Below, piece by piece: positions 1 through 9,000 of a stretch of DNA of 64,000 nt. Every line of letters begins with the position of its first letter. Position 1 is the first letter of the stretch. The notes beneath the pieces are model-generated. The model saw only the letters and a program-made list of their open reading frames with translations. It was not told the origin of the DNA and ran no database searches. The stretch is from Lysinibacillus sp. FSL W8-0992 (GTDB taxonomy: Bacteria; Bacillota; Bacilli; Bacillales_A; Planococcaceae), in assembly GCF_038008685.1 (NCBI RefSeq), contig NZ_JBBOZQ010000001.1, positions 2,852,001-2,916,000 of the forward strand, given 5' to 3'. A program made the translations under genes and the position numbers.

Positions 1-1
1 A

Positions 2-865
2 TCAGCTACAGAGGTCAAAGATGGTACAGAGCAAATCGTTGATACGGTTGCAGAAATAGCGAGTGGAACAGAAGTGCAAGCGAGTAATGCTTCTGATGTT
101 GCGACAAGTATGACGGACTTTTCAACGAAAGTAACAGATGTCAATCAAAGTAGTAAAGATGTCTATCAGTTCTCTGAATCCGTGATGAGGTTAACAGAAG
201 AGGGTAAAGAGCTTATGGAAGCTTCTACACAGCAAATGATGACCATTGACTTTATTGTGAAGGATTCGGTTGAAAAGGTAGATGAGTTAAATAAACAAAC
301 GCAGGAAATCTCTAAAATTATAGCAGTTATTCAAGAAATAGCTGCGCAAACTAATTTATTGGCACTAAACGCTGCAATTGAAGCGGCACGTGCTGGGGAG
401 CATGGTAAGGGCTTTGCCGTCGTAGCGGATGAAGTTCGAAAACTTGCTGAACAAGTATCTGCATCAATTAATGAAATCACTAATATTATAAAAATAATTC
501 AAGATGATTCAATGACTGTAACAACATCATTAGAAAAAGGTTATGGAGAGGTTGCAAAAGGTACTACACAAATCGTTTCCACAAATGAGACATTTAGTGA
601 TATTGCAAATGCTGTTTACTCCATGTCATCTAGCATCGTTCAAATGTCTTCTAAGCTAGAAGAGGTTGTACAAAGTACGATGGATATTAATAAATCAGTT
701 GATGAAATTGCTGCTGTTTCAGAGCAATCAGCAGCAGGTATTCAAGAAACTTCTGCGACGATAGAACAAGCCGCAAGCTCTATGGACGAAATTAAAAATA
801 GTTCAAGTAATTTAGCGGTAATGGCAGAAAATTTAAATGACCTAGTTGGTAAATTTAAATTATAA
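2..865 (+). CDS. Methyl-accepting chemotaxis protein, C-terminal part
   Basis: The reading frame is open from base 2, so the N-terminal sensor, membrane segments and HAMP domain lie outside the window. What is seen is the cytoplasmic four-helix signalling domain. The hairpin tip that binds CheA and CheW reads [17 protein letters not shown] followed by [17 protein letters not shown], the most conserved block of the family. Long heptad-patterned helices on either side carry Ser/Thr/Glu/Gln-rich methylation-type segments. The protein ends with a hydrophobic-basic tail. Family knowledge: it relays ligand state to the CheA kinase in polar receptor arrays. The ligand cannot be inferred from this part. 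Confidence 0.95.
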   Translation, partial: SATEVKDGTEQIVDTVAEIASGTEVQASNASDVATSMTDFSTKVTDVNQSSKDVYQFSESVMRLTEEGKELMEASTQQMMTIDFIVKDSVEKVDELNKQTQEISKIIAVIQEIAAQTNLLALNAAIEAARAGEHGKGFAVVADEVRKLAEQVSASINEITNIIKIIQDDSMTVTTSLEKGYGEVAKGTTQIVSTNETFSDIANAVYSMSSSIVQMSSKLEEVVQSTMDINKSVDEIAAVSEQSAAGIQETSATIEQAASSMDEIKNSSSNLAVMAENLNDLVGKFKL

Positions 866-942
866 AAATTATTAAACCTATCTGATTTCATACTTTCATC
901 ACAATTAGACGATATACTATTGTAATGGAAGGTGGAGTAAAA

Positions 943-1851
943 TTGAGAAAATATATACTATTAATATTAATGAGTGCACTTCTTATGGCGCCTGCAGTAG
1001 CCTCTGCGCATACGATGGATAAAAGTATGCTTTATACAGATGTTTCTGCAACTTCAGCGAATATAGAAGAAATCATGGTCCTTCAAAGTATGGGGCTTAT
1101 TGGTTATAACGGTGTCGACATGGCATTGAACCCATCTGAAAACTTATCCCGTAAAGATTTTGCAGCCTGGATAGGAGCATTTTTCGGTCTTGAAGGTTCA
1201 ACGGTGGAAGAACTTGCCCAAGCAGCGAAAAATGAAGAATATGTATCTTCGTTAGAAGGAGACATTACATATAAAGAAATTAATACAGCATTATTGCATA
1301 ATAAATATGAATTTGAAAAACCAGATGCAACGTTGACAAAAGAGGAGTATATTACCTTTTTATCTGAAAACTTAGATATGGATATGGGTGGCCATACTTT
1401 ACTTCAAATGGGTGGTTTTTCTTATGGCCCAACTGGAACAATTGAAGATGTCGTAACAGGAGATAACATGGGCGTTATCATTGAAGGCAAAACGTATATG
1501 CTATCAGGTCATCCTCGTATTTTTGCTGATTCAACTGACCCTGAAAGCTGGATTGGTCAAAACTTAGAAAAATCTATTTTGACGACGAGTGGTGGTCACC
1601 ATCATGGACATGAAGAAGAACAGTCATCAAACACACCGACATTACAATATATTCAAATTGCTTCGACAACACAACAAACAACCGAAGATACAAAAGACAA
1701 GTATGAAGGAACTGCAACACCACGTGAAGAACTGAAAAAGAATGAAGGAAATGACACAACTTCAACAAGCTCAAGCACGATATGGATTGTTGCAATCATT
1801 GCATTAGTTGCAGTAATCATAGCAATTTTCTTCATTAAACGAAAAAAATAA
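943..1851 (+). CDS. Secreted SLH-like protein with C-terminal membrane anchor
   Basis: The start is placed at TTG 943, where a GGTGGAG ribosome site lies at proper distance; an upstream ATG at 925 overlaps that site. A signal peptide ends near AVASA-H at about residue 22. Residues 30-150 resemble S-layer-homology repeats (LQSMGLIGYNG, LSRKDFAAWIGAFFG, LTKEEYITFLSEN). A His-rich stretch (GGHHHGHEEE) near residue 220 could bind metal. A Ser/Thr-rich spacer leads to one membrane helix and a KRKK tail, so the protein should face outward and stay in the membrane. No enzyme domain was recognised. A strong terminator follows, so it is probably monocistronic. Confidence 0.75.
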   Translation: MRKYILLILMSALLMAPAVASAHTMDKSMLYTDVSATSANIEEIMVLQSMGLIGYNGVDMALNPSENLSRKDFAAWIGAFFGLEGSTVEELAQAAKNEEYVSSLEGDITYKEINTALLHNKYEFEKPDATLTKEEYITFLSENLDMDMGGHTLLQMGGFSYGPTGTIEDVVTGDNMGVIIEGKTYMLSGHPRIFADSTDPESWIGQNLEKSILTTSGGHHHGHEEEQSSNTPTLQYIQIASTTQQTTEDTKDKYEGTATPREELKKNEGNDTTSTSSSTIWIVAIIALVAVIIAIFFIKRKK

Positions 1852-1861
1852 TTGAGTGAAA

Positions 1862-1910
1862 AACCAGTAATAAGCGAATTAATCGCATTATTGCTGGTTT
1901 TTATTTTTTA
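1862..1910 (+). terminator. Rho-independent terminator
   Basis: Near-perfect inverted repeat (AACCAG..CTGGTT arms with AATAAGCGA..TCGCATTATT inside), loop TTAA, then a T-rich tract. It ends the SLH-like gene. Confidence 0.85.
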
Positions 1911-2120
1911 AAATTTACTTTTGAAGCATTAGAAATATCGGTTAATTCAGTAACTACTTCTTATGAAATTAATAGGCATCCATTAGGCACTACTAAGTGA
2001 ATTGTAAATTATTTGTACAAAATTGTATAACAGGAAGTTCAATGGGTATATAAATAGGATGTAAAGGATTGATTAAAGGTAGTGAGCTAAGGAAAATTGT
2101 AAAAGATAGGTGGTAAGTGG

Positions 2121-3695
2121 ATGGCAACGCTTGTTGTAAAAAAAAGTTTAATGCACCGTTATCAAAGTATTAACCAGGCGTTAGAGGATGCTAAAGTAGG
2201 TGACTTTATAGAAATAAGGGATGGCATTTACGAAGAAAGTATTGAGGTTTCAAAAAGGTTAACACTTTATGGTAAGGGCGATGTCACGATTAAAGGCGGC
2301 GTATTTATTCGCTATCAAACACATGTAGAAATGCGGAATCTTCGTTTTAGTCAGGGACAGGGAATTTATATTAAAGGTGATTTACAGCTTGAAAACTGCG
2401 TAATTGAGCAACAAATGGTGAGTACGCAAGTAACAGTTAACTTTGGAAGTCTAATGATGAAAAATGTCGATATTATAGCAAGCCCTTCCAATCAATTTGG
2501 ACTGCGAATTGATAATGGGTCTAGCGTAATGCTTTCGGAGTCTTCGATACAACAACATGCCAAGGCACAAATCATCGTACAAAATAGTGAAATTTCAATG
2601 ACAAAATGTTTGTTGTTAGAGGGTGCGACGAATGGAATCTTTGCCATACGGAATGTCAAAATGTCGATAGAGGATTGTGAAATTCACGGGCACGAAAAAA
2701 CACAAATTGTTGCAGCTTCATGCACAATTAATATGATAAATACAGTAATTCATGGAGGAAAAGATCTAGGAATTCAAGTATTTAGTGGTTCTAAATTAAC
2801 AATGGATCATTGTGAGATAAAACATCATATAGGAACAAATGTAGTTGTCCATGAAAGTGAAATTGTTGCGACAGATAGTATCATTGCAAATGGTCAAAGT
2901 AACGGATTTTATATAGGTGAAAAATCAAAAGCTATCATCTATGATTGTCTGTTATTTGAACATGTAAAGCCACAGTTGTTTATTGAAAATAGTAAAGCTG
3001 AGGTTCGAAAATGTCATGTGAGAAAAGGTAGTACAACAGGTGTCACTATTTTTAACGAAGCTGATGTCATAATGACGGAATGTGATATACATCACCATAC
3101 ACAATTTCATGTGATTGTAGACGCAAGTGGACTTGTAGTCGATCAATGCATTATACATTCTGGACAGACGGGAGGAATTTATGGCAATGACCATGCGAAG
3201 ATTACACTGAAAAATTCACACATACAGAATTTTGAAAGCCATCATATTTATATAAATAATGCACGTCTTTTTGCGAATAATTGTACTTTTAAACACATTA
3301 TAGGTAATGGTATTACATGTATTGATGCAATTGTTGAAGTGGTAGACAGTCAATTTTTGCACTGTCAGCAAAGCCCTTATTCAATTTTTTGGTCTGATAA
3401 GTCAATGGGACGTATTCAAAATTGCGCAATCGATGAAACCGAACGAACATTTTTAGCAATGACCAATCAATCCCTTCTTGAAATCGTCAACATAAGTTTA
3501 CCTCATGTCAAAACAGCAGCAATTGTTCAGGAACAAAGTCAGCTATATATACGAGGGCAATTTAACGACGGCAAATGTCAGAAAGATAGCTCCTCAAAAA
3601 TCACACGTCCAAATTTACAGCCCGTAACGACTGAAAACATACAGCGGCTCGTTGAGAAGTATAGTACATCCAACATTAGCAAGGGGGAACAATGA
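2121..3695 (+). CDS. Right-handed parallel beta-helix repeat protein
   Basis: This 524-residue protein has no signal peptide. Its N-terminus (YQSINQALEDAKVGDFIEI, then GIYEESIEV) is the typical entry of pectate-lyase-like beta-helix proteins. About twenty irregular rungs follow, each of the type hydrophobic-x-hydrophobic-x-D/N-C/S-x-I, with short N/G turns and many internal His and Cys. The last 50 residues are polar and probably outside the helix. Family knowledge: such folds include polysaccharide lyases and structural proteins. No catalytic residues can be assigned, so a lyase call is not justified. ATG 2121 follows a GGTGG site. Confidence 0.8.
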   Translation: MATLVVKKSLMHRYQSINQALEDAKVGDFIEIRDGIYEESIEVSKRLTLYGKGDVTIKGGVFIRYQTHVEMRNLRFSQGQGIYIKGDLQLENCVIEQQMVSTQVTVNFGSLMMKNVDIIASPSNQFGLRIDNGSSVMLSESSIQQHAKAQIIVQNSEISMTKCLLLEGATNGIFAIRNVKMSIEDCEIHGHEKTQIVAASCTINMINTVIHGGKDLGIQVFSGSKLTMDHCEIKHHIGTNVVVHESEIVATDSIIANGQSNGFYIGEKSKAIIYDCLLFEHVKPQLFIENSKAEVRKCHVRKGSTTGVTIFNEADVIMTECDIHHHTQFHVIVDASGLVVDQCIIHSGQTGGIYGNDHAKITLKNSHIQNFESHHIYINNARLFANNCTFKHIIGNGITCIDAIVEVVDSQFLHCQQSPYSIFWSDKSMGRIQNCAIDETERTFLAMTNQSLLEIVNISLPHVKTAAIVQEQSQLYIRGQFNDGKCQKDSSSKITRPNLQPVTTENIQRLVEKYSTSNISKGEQ

Positions 3696-3709
3696 AAAAA
3701 GTGTAACAC

Positions 3710-3741
3710 AAGTAGTTTCGAAATTTTGAAATTACTTTTTT
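3710..3741 (+). terminator. Probable terminator
   Basis: Stem AAGTAgTTTC..GAAAtTACTT followed by a T run, 15 bases after the beta-helix gene. Confidence 0.6.
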
Positions 3742-4228
3742 TATGTGAATACCCAAAAATAGTCCTTCATATAGAGCAATATAGATTATTATAGCTTTCA
3801 AAAATACAAAAGAAGAAAACACTTTAATTATTTGGACGGTACGAGTGTAAATACTTGAAGATTACTTTTAATTCATGCAAAATATTGACAAAGATTACTG
3901 GATTTCGACATAAAAAAATTTCTTTTAAAAGTGTGAATAATGTTCCATTGTTATTGCTCAATGGAGTATTATGTTAGAAAACCTTGTTAATTTATTGGAA
4001 TTGAAGAATAAAGTATTTGTAATATTATATACAATATAATAATGAGTGCATTAATAGAAGAATATGTTATTAGAAAATTTAGTTTTTAGATTGATTAATT
4101 CGTGTGTTATATCCTATAATTAGTAAAAATGGTTCATTAATAATAATGCTTGTCTTCTGTACTAGAACTTTGGATAATGTTTTTGGAATAGTGAATTATT
4201 TTTGGAATATGAAATGGGGTGAGAAAAG
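3742..4228. other. AT-rich intergenic region, no gene seen
   Basis: About 490 bases with stops in all frames and no convincing RNA structure. It contains AT-rich promoter-like stretches upstream of the small gene at 4229, but no confident -35/-10 pair was picked. Confidence 0.5.
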
Positions 4229-4420
4229 ATGTTTGGGCTTTCGAAAGAAGAAATTATGTTGATGCTTAAGAAGGTTGAATTGGCAGATAACCAAAAAAGT
4301 GCAATAGCTGATATATTTCATCAAAATAATCTGTTAATTGAGCAACAGCTAGCATTTATTATCCATCTAGTAATAGATGAGCGCGAACGAAATACTTCAA
4401 ACAATACATACTTAAATTAA
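4229..4420 (+). CDS. Small hypothetical protein (63 aa)
   Basis: ATG is preceded by a GGGGTGAG site. The product is short and mostly helical, starting MFGLSKEEIMLML, with an amphipathic central helix (LLIEQQLAFIIHLVIDE) and a polar Asn/Thr-rich tail. No known domain or membrane helix was recognised. The helix pattern suggests a small protein-protein or peripheral membrane factor, which is inference only. It stands alone, with a terminator about 95 bases downstream. Confidence 0.65.
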   Translation: MFGLSKEEIMLMLKKVELADNQKSAIADIFHQNNLLIEQQLAFIIHLVIDERERNTSNNTYLN

Positions 4421-4514
4421 TGCAGTGTGATTTTGTCGAAGGAATGCAAAAAATGTCCTGACAAATCCCTAGAACAATTTGTCAATATTAAGTGAACTCA
4501 TATATATATTAAGT

Positions 4515-4555
4515 AAAAAAAATCACAGTGGTATAAAACTGTGATTTTTTCTTTT
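4515..4555 (+). terminator. Rho-independent terminator
   Basis: AAATCACAG / CTGTGATTT stem, loop of ten bases, A-tract 5' and T-tract 3', so it can work in both directions. Confidence 0.8.
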
Positions 4556-4637
4556 TTCAGAAATGGAAAATATTGAAACTTTAATGATGGATAAACGTAA
4601 AGATAAGAAGGAAAACATACATGGGATGGAGGTGATA

Positions 4638-4875
4638 ATGAAAACCGCATTGCTCTTGCTCGGTATGCAAAACGATTATTTTCAATAACAATCGTAAATG
4701 TCTATGTCAAAGAATCAAATTGTACTATTGTTAGATAGAATTAATTTCCTTATTTAACGTAGAGACACCTATCATTTATATTAAAAATGAATCATTTCTT
4801 AGACAATTTCTTTTTAATTTACACGCAAATTCACAAATAAATGATACTAGTCAAGTCGTTGGAAAACTTTCGTAG
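4638..4875 (+). pseudogene. Decayed isochorismatase-family hydrolase
   Basis: A good ribosome site (GGAGGTG) precedes MKTALLLLGMQNDYF, the conserved start of cysteine hydrolases of the isochorismatase family. The frame is then broken by stops. Further pieces are recognisable in other frames: NQIVLLLDRINFL and ETPIIYIKNESF, matching the helix and strand that follow the first motif in intact members. The lysine and cysteine motifs are missing. An intact relative lies at 13593 in this window. Confidence 0.6.
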
Positions 4876-4893
4876 TAAAGGAGCTTACTTAGA

Positions 4894-5490
4894 TTGACTA
4901 TTTTACAAAGACTTATTGAACAGGCGAAGCGTCCAAGAGGGTTGATAGGCTCAGTAATGCTACATATTATGAATGTAGCTCATAGTGGAATAAATAATTG
5001 GTTAATCCAGAGTGGTGCAATTCAAAATGGAGATGTTGTTTTAGATATTGGATGTGGTGGTGGAAGAACGATCCAAGCATTATCCAAAATCAATCGCAAT
5101 GGAAAGATTTATGGAATCGACTTTTCTGAACAAGCGATAAGAAATACTATGAAAGTAAATCAGTTAGATGTAGCTAGTGGTAAAGTAACTGTAAAACAGG
5201 CAAGTGTTTCTAATATCCCATATCCAGAAGCTTTTTTTGATAAAATAACAGCATGCCAAACACATTATTTTTGGGGAGATTTAGCAAACGATGTTAAAGA
5301 AGTATTTAGGGTTTTAAAACAAGGTGGTCAGTTTATTATCATTTCAGAAATATACAAAATCAATTATCATAGGAAGGACTATAAAACCAATATAGAGCTA
5401 AGGCAGCTATTCGACAGTGTAGGTTTTCAATCGGTGAACATACAAGAACATACAAAAAATGGCTGGCTCTATATAGTAGGCACCAAATAA
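4894..5490 (+). CDS. Class I SAM-dependent methyltransferase
   Basis: TTG start with an AAAGGAGC site. The 198-residue protein has motif I VLDIGCGGGR at about residue 50, the acidic ribose-binding position in IYGIDFSE, and a post-motif region (VFRVLKQGGQFIII) typical of Methyltransf_11/25 enzymes acting on small molecules. The N-terminal 40 residues (RLIEQAKRPRGLIGSVM) match the lid of UbiE-like methyltransferases. The substrate is unknown. The next gene begins 30 bases later, so they may be cotranscribed. Confidence 0.85.
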   Translation: MTILQRLIEQAKRPRGLIGSVMLHIMNVAHSGINNWLIQSGAIQNGDVVLDIGCGGGRTIQALSKINRNGKIYGIDFSEQAIRNTMKVNQLDVASGKVTVKQASVSNIPYPEAFFDKITACQTHYFWGDLANDVKEVFRVLKQGGQFIIISEIYKINYHRKDYKTNIELRQLFDSVGFQSVNIQEHTKNGWLYIVGTK

Positions 5491-5520
5491 CCGTAAAAAA
5501 TTAATATGGAGGTTGAATAG

Positions 5521-6075
5521 ATGAAAAGATGTGAATGGGTGAAGTTAGACGAGCCTTTATATGTAGATTATCATGACAAGGAATGGGGAGTACCAGTTTA
5601 TGACGATCAACACTTATTTGAGATGCTTTGTCTAGAAGGAGCACAGGCTGGACTTAGCTGGTGGACGATTTTACAAAAAAGAGAGGGCTACCGTGAGGCT
5701 TTTGACAAATTTGATGCCTCCATAATCGTCACATATACAGAAGATAAGTTAGCTGAGCTTAAAGAAGATCAGCGTATCGTTCGCAATAAACTTAAAATAG
5801 CCAGTGTCGTAACGAACGCGCAAGCTTTTTTGAAAATACAACAACAACATAAATCATTTTCTGATTACATATGGTCCTTTGTCGATCATCAGCCTATTGT
5901 CAACAATTGGGCAACTATAGCTGAAGTACCCGCGACAACAGAGCTAAGTGAACGAATGAGCAAACAGTTAAAAAAAGATGGTTTTAAATTCGTTGGAAGT
6001 ACAATTTGTTATTCATTTATGCAAGCAGTAGGTATGGTCAATGATCATATTGTTGATTGCGGTTGTCGTCAATGA
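5521..6075 (+). CDS. tag: DNA-3-methyladenine glycosylase I
   Basis: The 184-residue protein has the expected length for Tag. It excises 3-methyladenine from alkylated DNA, starting base-excision repair in the cytoplasm. The zinc-binding residues of the family are all in place: Cys4 (MKRCEW), His18 (VDYHD), His176 and Cys180 (HIVDCGC). Glu39 in LCLEGAQAGLSW matches the catalytic/base-recognition glutamate of E. coli Tag. The C-terminal FVGSTICYSFMQAVGMVNDH block is intact. Start ATG follows a GGAGG site, 30 bases after the methyltransferase gene. Confidence 0.95.
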   Translation: MKRCEWVKLDEPLYVDYHDKEWGVPVYDDQHLFEMLCLEGAQAGLSWWTILQKREGYREAFDKFDASIIVTYTEDKLAELKEDQRIVRNKLKIASVVTNAQAFLKIQQQHKSFSDYIWSFVDHQPIVNNWATIAEVPATTELSERMSKQLKKDGFKFVGSTICYSFMQAVGMVNDHIVDCGCRQ

Positions 6076-6230
6076 TAATTGCAGAGTGTTAGTAAAAGAA
6101 AAAAGCGTGTATCATCGTCCTAGAAGAAAGCGCCTTCAACAACAACTCTAAAGCTGAAGTATGGAACTTGCAAAGTGACTTAAATGAAGGTGTATTGCTC
6201 GTCTGCTTTAAAAAAATAACGAAATACAGC

Positions 6231-6259
6231 TAGACAATTGGTATGTTTTCGTATATAAT
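6231..6259 (+). promoter_or_regulatory. Sigma-A-type promoter of the cold-shock gene
   Basis: TAGACA at 6231-6236, 17-base spacer, TATAAT at 6254-6259. It lies about 140 bases upstream of the csp start, giving the long 5' UTR usual for cold-shock genes. Confidence 0.75.
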
Positions 6260-6295
6260 AAAATTAATAAAAAGATTTCTTGATTTAAAATATTG

Positions 6296-6359
6296 AATTC
6301 ACCTATTACAAAAAGTAATCGTGTTTTTCGGTACTTTTTATAATAGGTGAATTTTTTTT
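6296..6359 (+). promoter_or_regulatory. Terminator-like hairpin in the csp 5' leader
   Basis: Long stem AATTCACCTATTA / TAATAGGTGAATT extended by AAAAAGT / ACTTTTT and followed by eight T residues. It lies between the promoter at 6231 and the csp ribosome site. It has the form of an intrinsic terminator inside the leader, so it could act as an attenuator or cold-responsive switch. Confidence 0.6.
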
Positions 6360-6401
6360 GAAGAAATTGTTTATTAATTTATTTTTTTGGAGGTTTCGTA
6401 T

Positions 6402-6602
6402 ATGAAACAAGGTACAGTTAAATGGTTTAACGCAGAAAAAGGTTTTGGATTTATCGAAGTTGAAGGTGAAGCAGACGTATTCGCTCACTTCTCAGCGATT
6501 CAAGGTGAAGGTTTCAAATCACTTGACGAAGGTCAAAAAGTTGAATTTGAAGTGGAAGACGGTAACCGCGGACCACAAGCTAAAAACATCGTTAAACTTT
6601 AA
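6402..6602 (+). CDS. Cold-shock protein, CspA/CspB family
   Basis: A 66-residue single cold-shock domain protein that binds single-stranded RNA and DNA and acts as an RNA chaperone. RNP1 (KGFGFIEV) and RNP2 (VFAHFSAI) are complete, with the aromatic and basic surface residues (KWFN, FGF, HF) expected. ATG 6402 has a GGAGG site nine bases upstream; an upstream in-frame TTG would overlap that site. It resembles Bacillus CspB, CspC and CspD about equally, so no letter is assigned. A strong terminator follows. Confidence 0.97.
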   Translation: MKQGTVKWFNAEKGFGFIEVEGEADVFAHFSAIQGEGFKSLDEGQKVEFEVEDGNRGPQAKNIVKL

Positions 6603-6619
6603 TTAATAATTGCAATTGC

Positions 6620-6653
6620 AAAAGAGGCATCCTTCGGGAGTGCCTCTTTTTTT
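6620..6653 (+). terminator. Rho-independent terminator of csp
   Basis: AAAGAGGCA / TGCCTCTTT stem with a CTTCGG-type loop and seven T residues. Confidence 0.9.
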
Positions 6654-6687
6654 GTGCTGTAGAAACATCCGCTATACAGAGAAATGT

Positions 6688-6993
6688 TCATGTAAGATGG
6701 TTAATGTTATTTTCATGCCATGTTAAAAGCATCAGCCTGTAAATAATGAAGACGCCAATGTAAGCACCCGATACTAAAAATAATGGATTTAAAAAAATGG
6801 CATGGATTGTTGTCATAAATACTGCATTATCCACAATGATTTGGTAGATGGAGGTAGATGCAATGCCTCCAAATACGAGCATAGCAAAAACTGCTAGAAC
6901 GTTAAACAAAAGGCGTACGATTTTGCTTTTCTTTTGTAGTAATAGCATTACGAAAGGAACAATTATGCTTGATACTACCAATAACATTTTCAA
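6688..6993 (-). CDS. Small membrane protein with three predicted helices
   Basis: The 101-residue product has hydrophobic segments at about 2-20, 28-50 and 68-90, with short polar links (QKKSKIVR) and a His/Asn-rich tail. Sequence blocks such as LLFNVLAVFAMLVFGGIAS and FLNPLFLVSGAYIGVFIIYR give it the look of a conserved Bacillaceae membrane protein of unknown role; that is recollection, not a search. The start is TTG 6993 or ATG 6987, both near an AAGGAAG site. It stands alone on the minus strand. Confidence 0.7.
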   Translation of the reverse strand: MKMLLVVSSIIVPFVMLLLQKKSKIVRLLFNVLAVFAMLVFGGIASTSIYQIIVDNAVFMTTIHAIFLNPLFLVSGAYIGVFIIYRLMLLTWHENNINHLT

Positions 6994-7356
6994 TCAATCA
7001 CTTCCTTTACCTAATTATGACCACAGACATTTAGACATAAACATTCGCTGTATTAAACATACCCATTCTATTACATGGAAAACAGCATTTAAGTAATAAG
7101 AAGTGTTAAATAATTGATAATGGGGTAATAAAGATTAAGTGAGAGGCGTATAAGGGGTATCACCCGTATAAGTAAAATTAGAAATTTATATGCGAATATA
7201 GGATGGCTATGCCTTACAAAACATAGAATGATTTATGTACCAACATGGTAAACATGAGCAATCAACCTGATGATATGAGAAAGTAAATGAAAATTAAGGG
7301 GAGAAATGAAAATAAAAGTTAATCGTTTTTTACACACGAAGAGGAAGGTGTATAAA
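6994..7356. other. Intergenic region, nothing confident seen
   Basis: About 360 bases between divergent genes. No conserved RNA, repeat or recognisable coding remnant was found; it presumably holds the promoters of both neighbours. Confidence 0.4.
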
Positions 7357-7509
7357 ATGGAGAATAAATCAGTTGTAAAAAGTGGAATAGGGTTTGGCTC
7401 AGTTCTAGCCATTACAATTTCATGGAGTGTCAATCATTCAATAATTTGGGCTATTATACACGGTTGTTTTAGTTGGTTATATGTAATTTATTATGCTTTA
7501 ACAAGATAA
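7357..7509 (+). CDS. Small conserved membrane protein (50 aa)
   Basis: ATG 7357 follows AGGAAGGTG; the upstream in-frame ATG at 7306 lacks a good site. Sequence MENKSVVKSGIGFGSVL is followed by two short hydrophobic stretches and the tail WLYVIYYALTR. Short proteins of this pattern (GIGF..VLAI..SW..N.SI.WAI.HG..SWLYVIYY) are widespread in Bacillaceae. No function is known to me. Confidence 0.7.
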   Translation: MENKSVVKSGIGFGSVLAITISWSVNHSIIWAIIHGCFSWLYVIYYALTR

Positions 7510-7702
7510 GGTACGTTTAAACAAATATAAATGACAGACTATGCATATTGTAGCTAATCATATACTTTGCCGTTTTGGCATACATAACTAAGTGTTGCTT
7601 TGAACCTAGTGAAACTTCAAGCATCAGTATTAGAAAAAGGGATGATACTATCCATATACGCAACATGAAAATAAATTGGATTATTGTAGAAAGGTTGATA
7701 GG

Positions 7703-8005
7703 ATGACACATCAAGTTACTGCTACGAGCAATATTGATTTTTGTGCAACTGGTGTTGATGAAGTATTGCAAAATGTAGCGTATATTTTATCTACATTTGT
7801 CATGTCTTACCCAGAAAAAAGGGTGAGAGATAAGAAAAAGGAGATGGAAGTACCCTTTCAAATAGCAAAGAGACGAAATACCGCACGTATTATTGACAGT
7901 ATCCAACGTTTTGAACCGCGTGCAGTTGTAATTGATGTAGACTATTTAGGAGATGTATTTATAGGAAAGCTAGAACCAATTGTAAAAGTAATAGTAAATG
8001 GATAA
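7703..8005 (+). CDS. Orphan phage baseplate gp25-like (GPW/gp25) protein
   Basis: ATG 7703 has a GAAAGG site. The 100-residue protein fits the gp25 lysozyme-like baseplate family: an early VDEVLQNVAYILSTF helix, a variable loop, then the C-terminal wedge motif ARIIDSIQRFEPRAVVIDVDY with the conserved EPR. In phages and contractile injection machines this protein forms part of the baseplate wedge. No other tail gene is near it here, so it is either a prophage relic or a domesticated piece. It appears intact. Confidence 0.65.
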   Translation: MTHQVTATSNIDFCATGVDEVLQNVAYILSTFVMSYPEKRVRDKKKEMEVPFQIAKRRNTARIIDSIQRFEPRAVVIDVDYLGDVFIGKLEPIVKVIVNG

Positions 8006-8055
8006 CGGAGCTTTGCAACTGTAATAAAATTAAATGGTCAAATGGTTTATATAGA

Positions 8056-8155
8056 AAGCATCTGCTTGACAATAATGGATAAATTAATGATTGGTTAACG
8101 CAGCAGACATTGTCTGAGCAGACTGAAAAGTATTTTAGATTGCAAGCAGATGCTT
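8056..8155. repeat. 13-bp perfect inverted repeat flanking about 74 bp
   Basis: AAGCATCTGCTTG at 8056-8068 is the exact reverse complement of 8143-8155. A smaller palindrome (CAGACA TTG TCTG) sits inside. It could fold as one long stem or be a small mobile or regulatory element. Confidence 0.6.
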
Positions 8156-8185
8156 ATTAAGAGTTAGTTGATCGCTAGTTTATGA

Positions 8186-8614
8186 TTACACAGTTGCAAT
8201 ACGTCTAATTGCGTCAATTTTCTCGCAATCGATAATAATTGGTTCGAATGCTGCTCCATTTTCAACAAAATATGCACAGCAATTTCTGTTATCTAATTTT
8301 AAAAATACAACTCCAAGGAAGCTACCCCCACCAGATAAATAAACATCAACTGTAGTTCCTAACTCAAAGCATTTTAATAAATGACAAATGCAGCCTTTAC
8401 AGTGATGGTGATCATCTTTGCATTCATCTTTTTCTTCTTTCCAACAATGTTTCTCTTCTTTACAATCACAATGATGCTGCTTATGTTTCCATTCATCATA
8501 TTTATGACAGCATGCTTTCTCCTTATGTTCTTGGTCATGTTTACCACAGCAACATTTCTTTTCAAATTTGCTATAATCCCAATTCATATGTTTGAAATAT
8601 CTATTATCTTCCAT
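8186..8614 (-). CDS. Cys/His-rich probable spore coat protein
   Basis: The 142-residue protein has two parts. Residues 18-75 are extremely rich in Cys, His, Lys and Glu (KKCCCGKHDQEHKEKACCHK and similar), suited to metal binding or disulfide cross-linking. Residues 76-142 form a compact beta-rich domain (LLKCFELGTTVDVYLSGG, then CCAYFVEN and IIIDCEKIDAIRRI) seen in spore coat or exosporium proteins of bacilli. The start follows a GGGAGAT site. Spore-surface location is inferred from composition; no direct homologue can be named with certainty. Confidence 0.65.
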   Translation of the reverse strand: MEDNRYFKHMNWDYSKFEKKCCCGKHDQEHKEKACCHKYDEWKHKQHHCDCKEEKHCWKEEKDECKDDHHHCKGCICHLLKCFELGTTVDVYLSGGGSFLGVVFLKLDNRNCCAYFVENGAAFEPIIIDCEKIDAIRRIATV

Positions 8615-9000
8615 TCTATTATCTCCCTTTTGTTAGTTTGTTGTGTAATGCAGCGCCAGCGTTACATTTATATACTATGAATTGAAATGCAATTGACTTG
8701 GTAAAATGTCCATCAAATAGATTTAAAATTAAATGTTATTTCAAAAAAATAAATTGGTATGTATACCTAAAAGAAATAGATGGTATAAAAAAATAGGTTA
8801 GATAACATAGTCTAAAAATAAATGGGTGATAAGTATGCTCCATTAACACAAACCAAAACGAGAACGAAGTATGAAGTTATACCTCAGTAATTAACTTCAT
8901 ATAACTACTACGACCGCTAATTCCTCATATATCAAATTTCTTCTTTAAAAGCGATTTCTTTAAGGTTTCGTATTTTATTGATAAAGGAGAGCTAGAGAGG
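8615..9000. other. Intergenic region between divergent genes
   Basis: About 385 AT-rich bases. No coding remnant or stable hairpin was identified. It should carry the promoter of the coat-like gene and that of the gene at 9001. Confidence 0.4.

Noticed and set aside
2121-3695. Pectate lyase annotation for the beta-helix protein
   Set aside because: The fold is clear but no catalytic or calcium-binding residues of lyases could be identified and there is no signal peptide.
8381-8680. A 99-residue Phe/Met-rich plus-strand frame
   Set aside because: It is the antisense shadow of the Cys/His-rich coat-like gene at 8186-8614; the hydrophobic text arises from reading Lys/His codons backwards, and it has no ribosome site.
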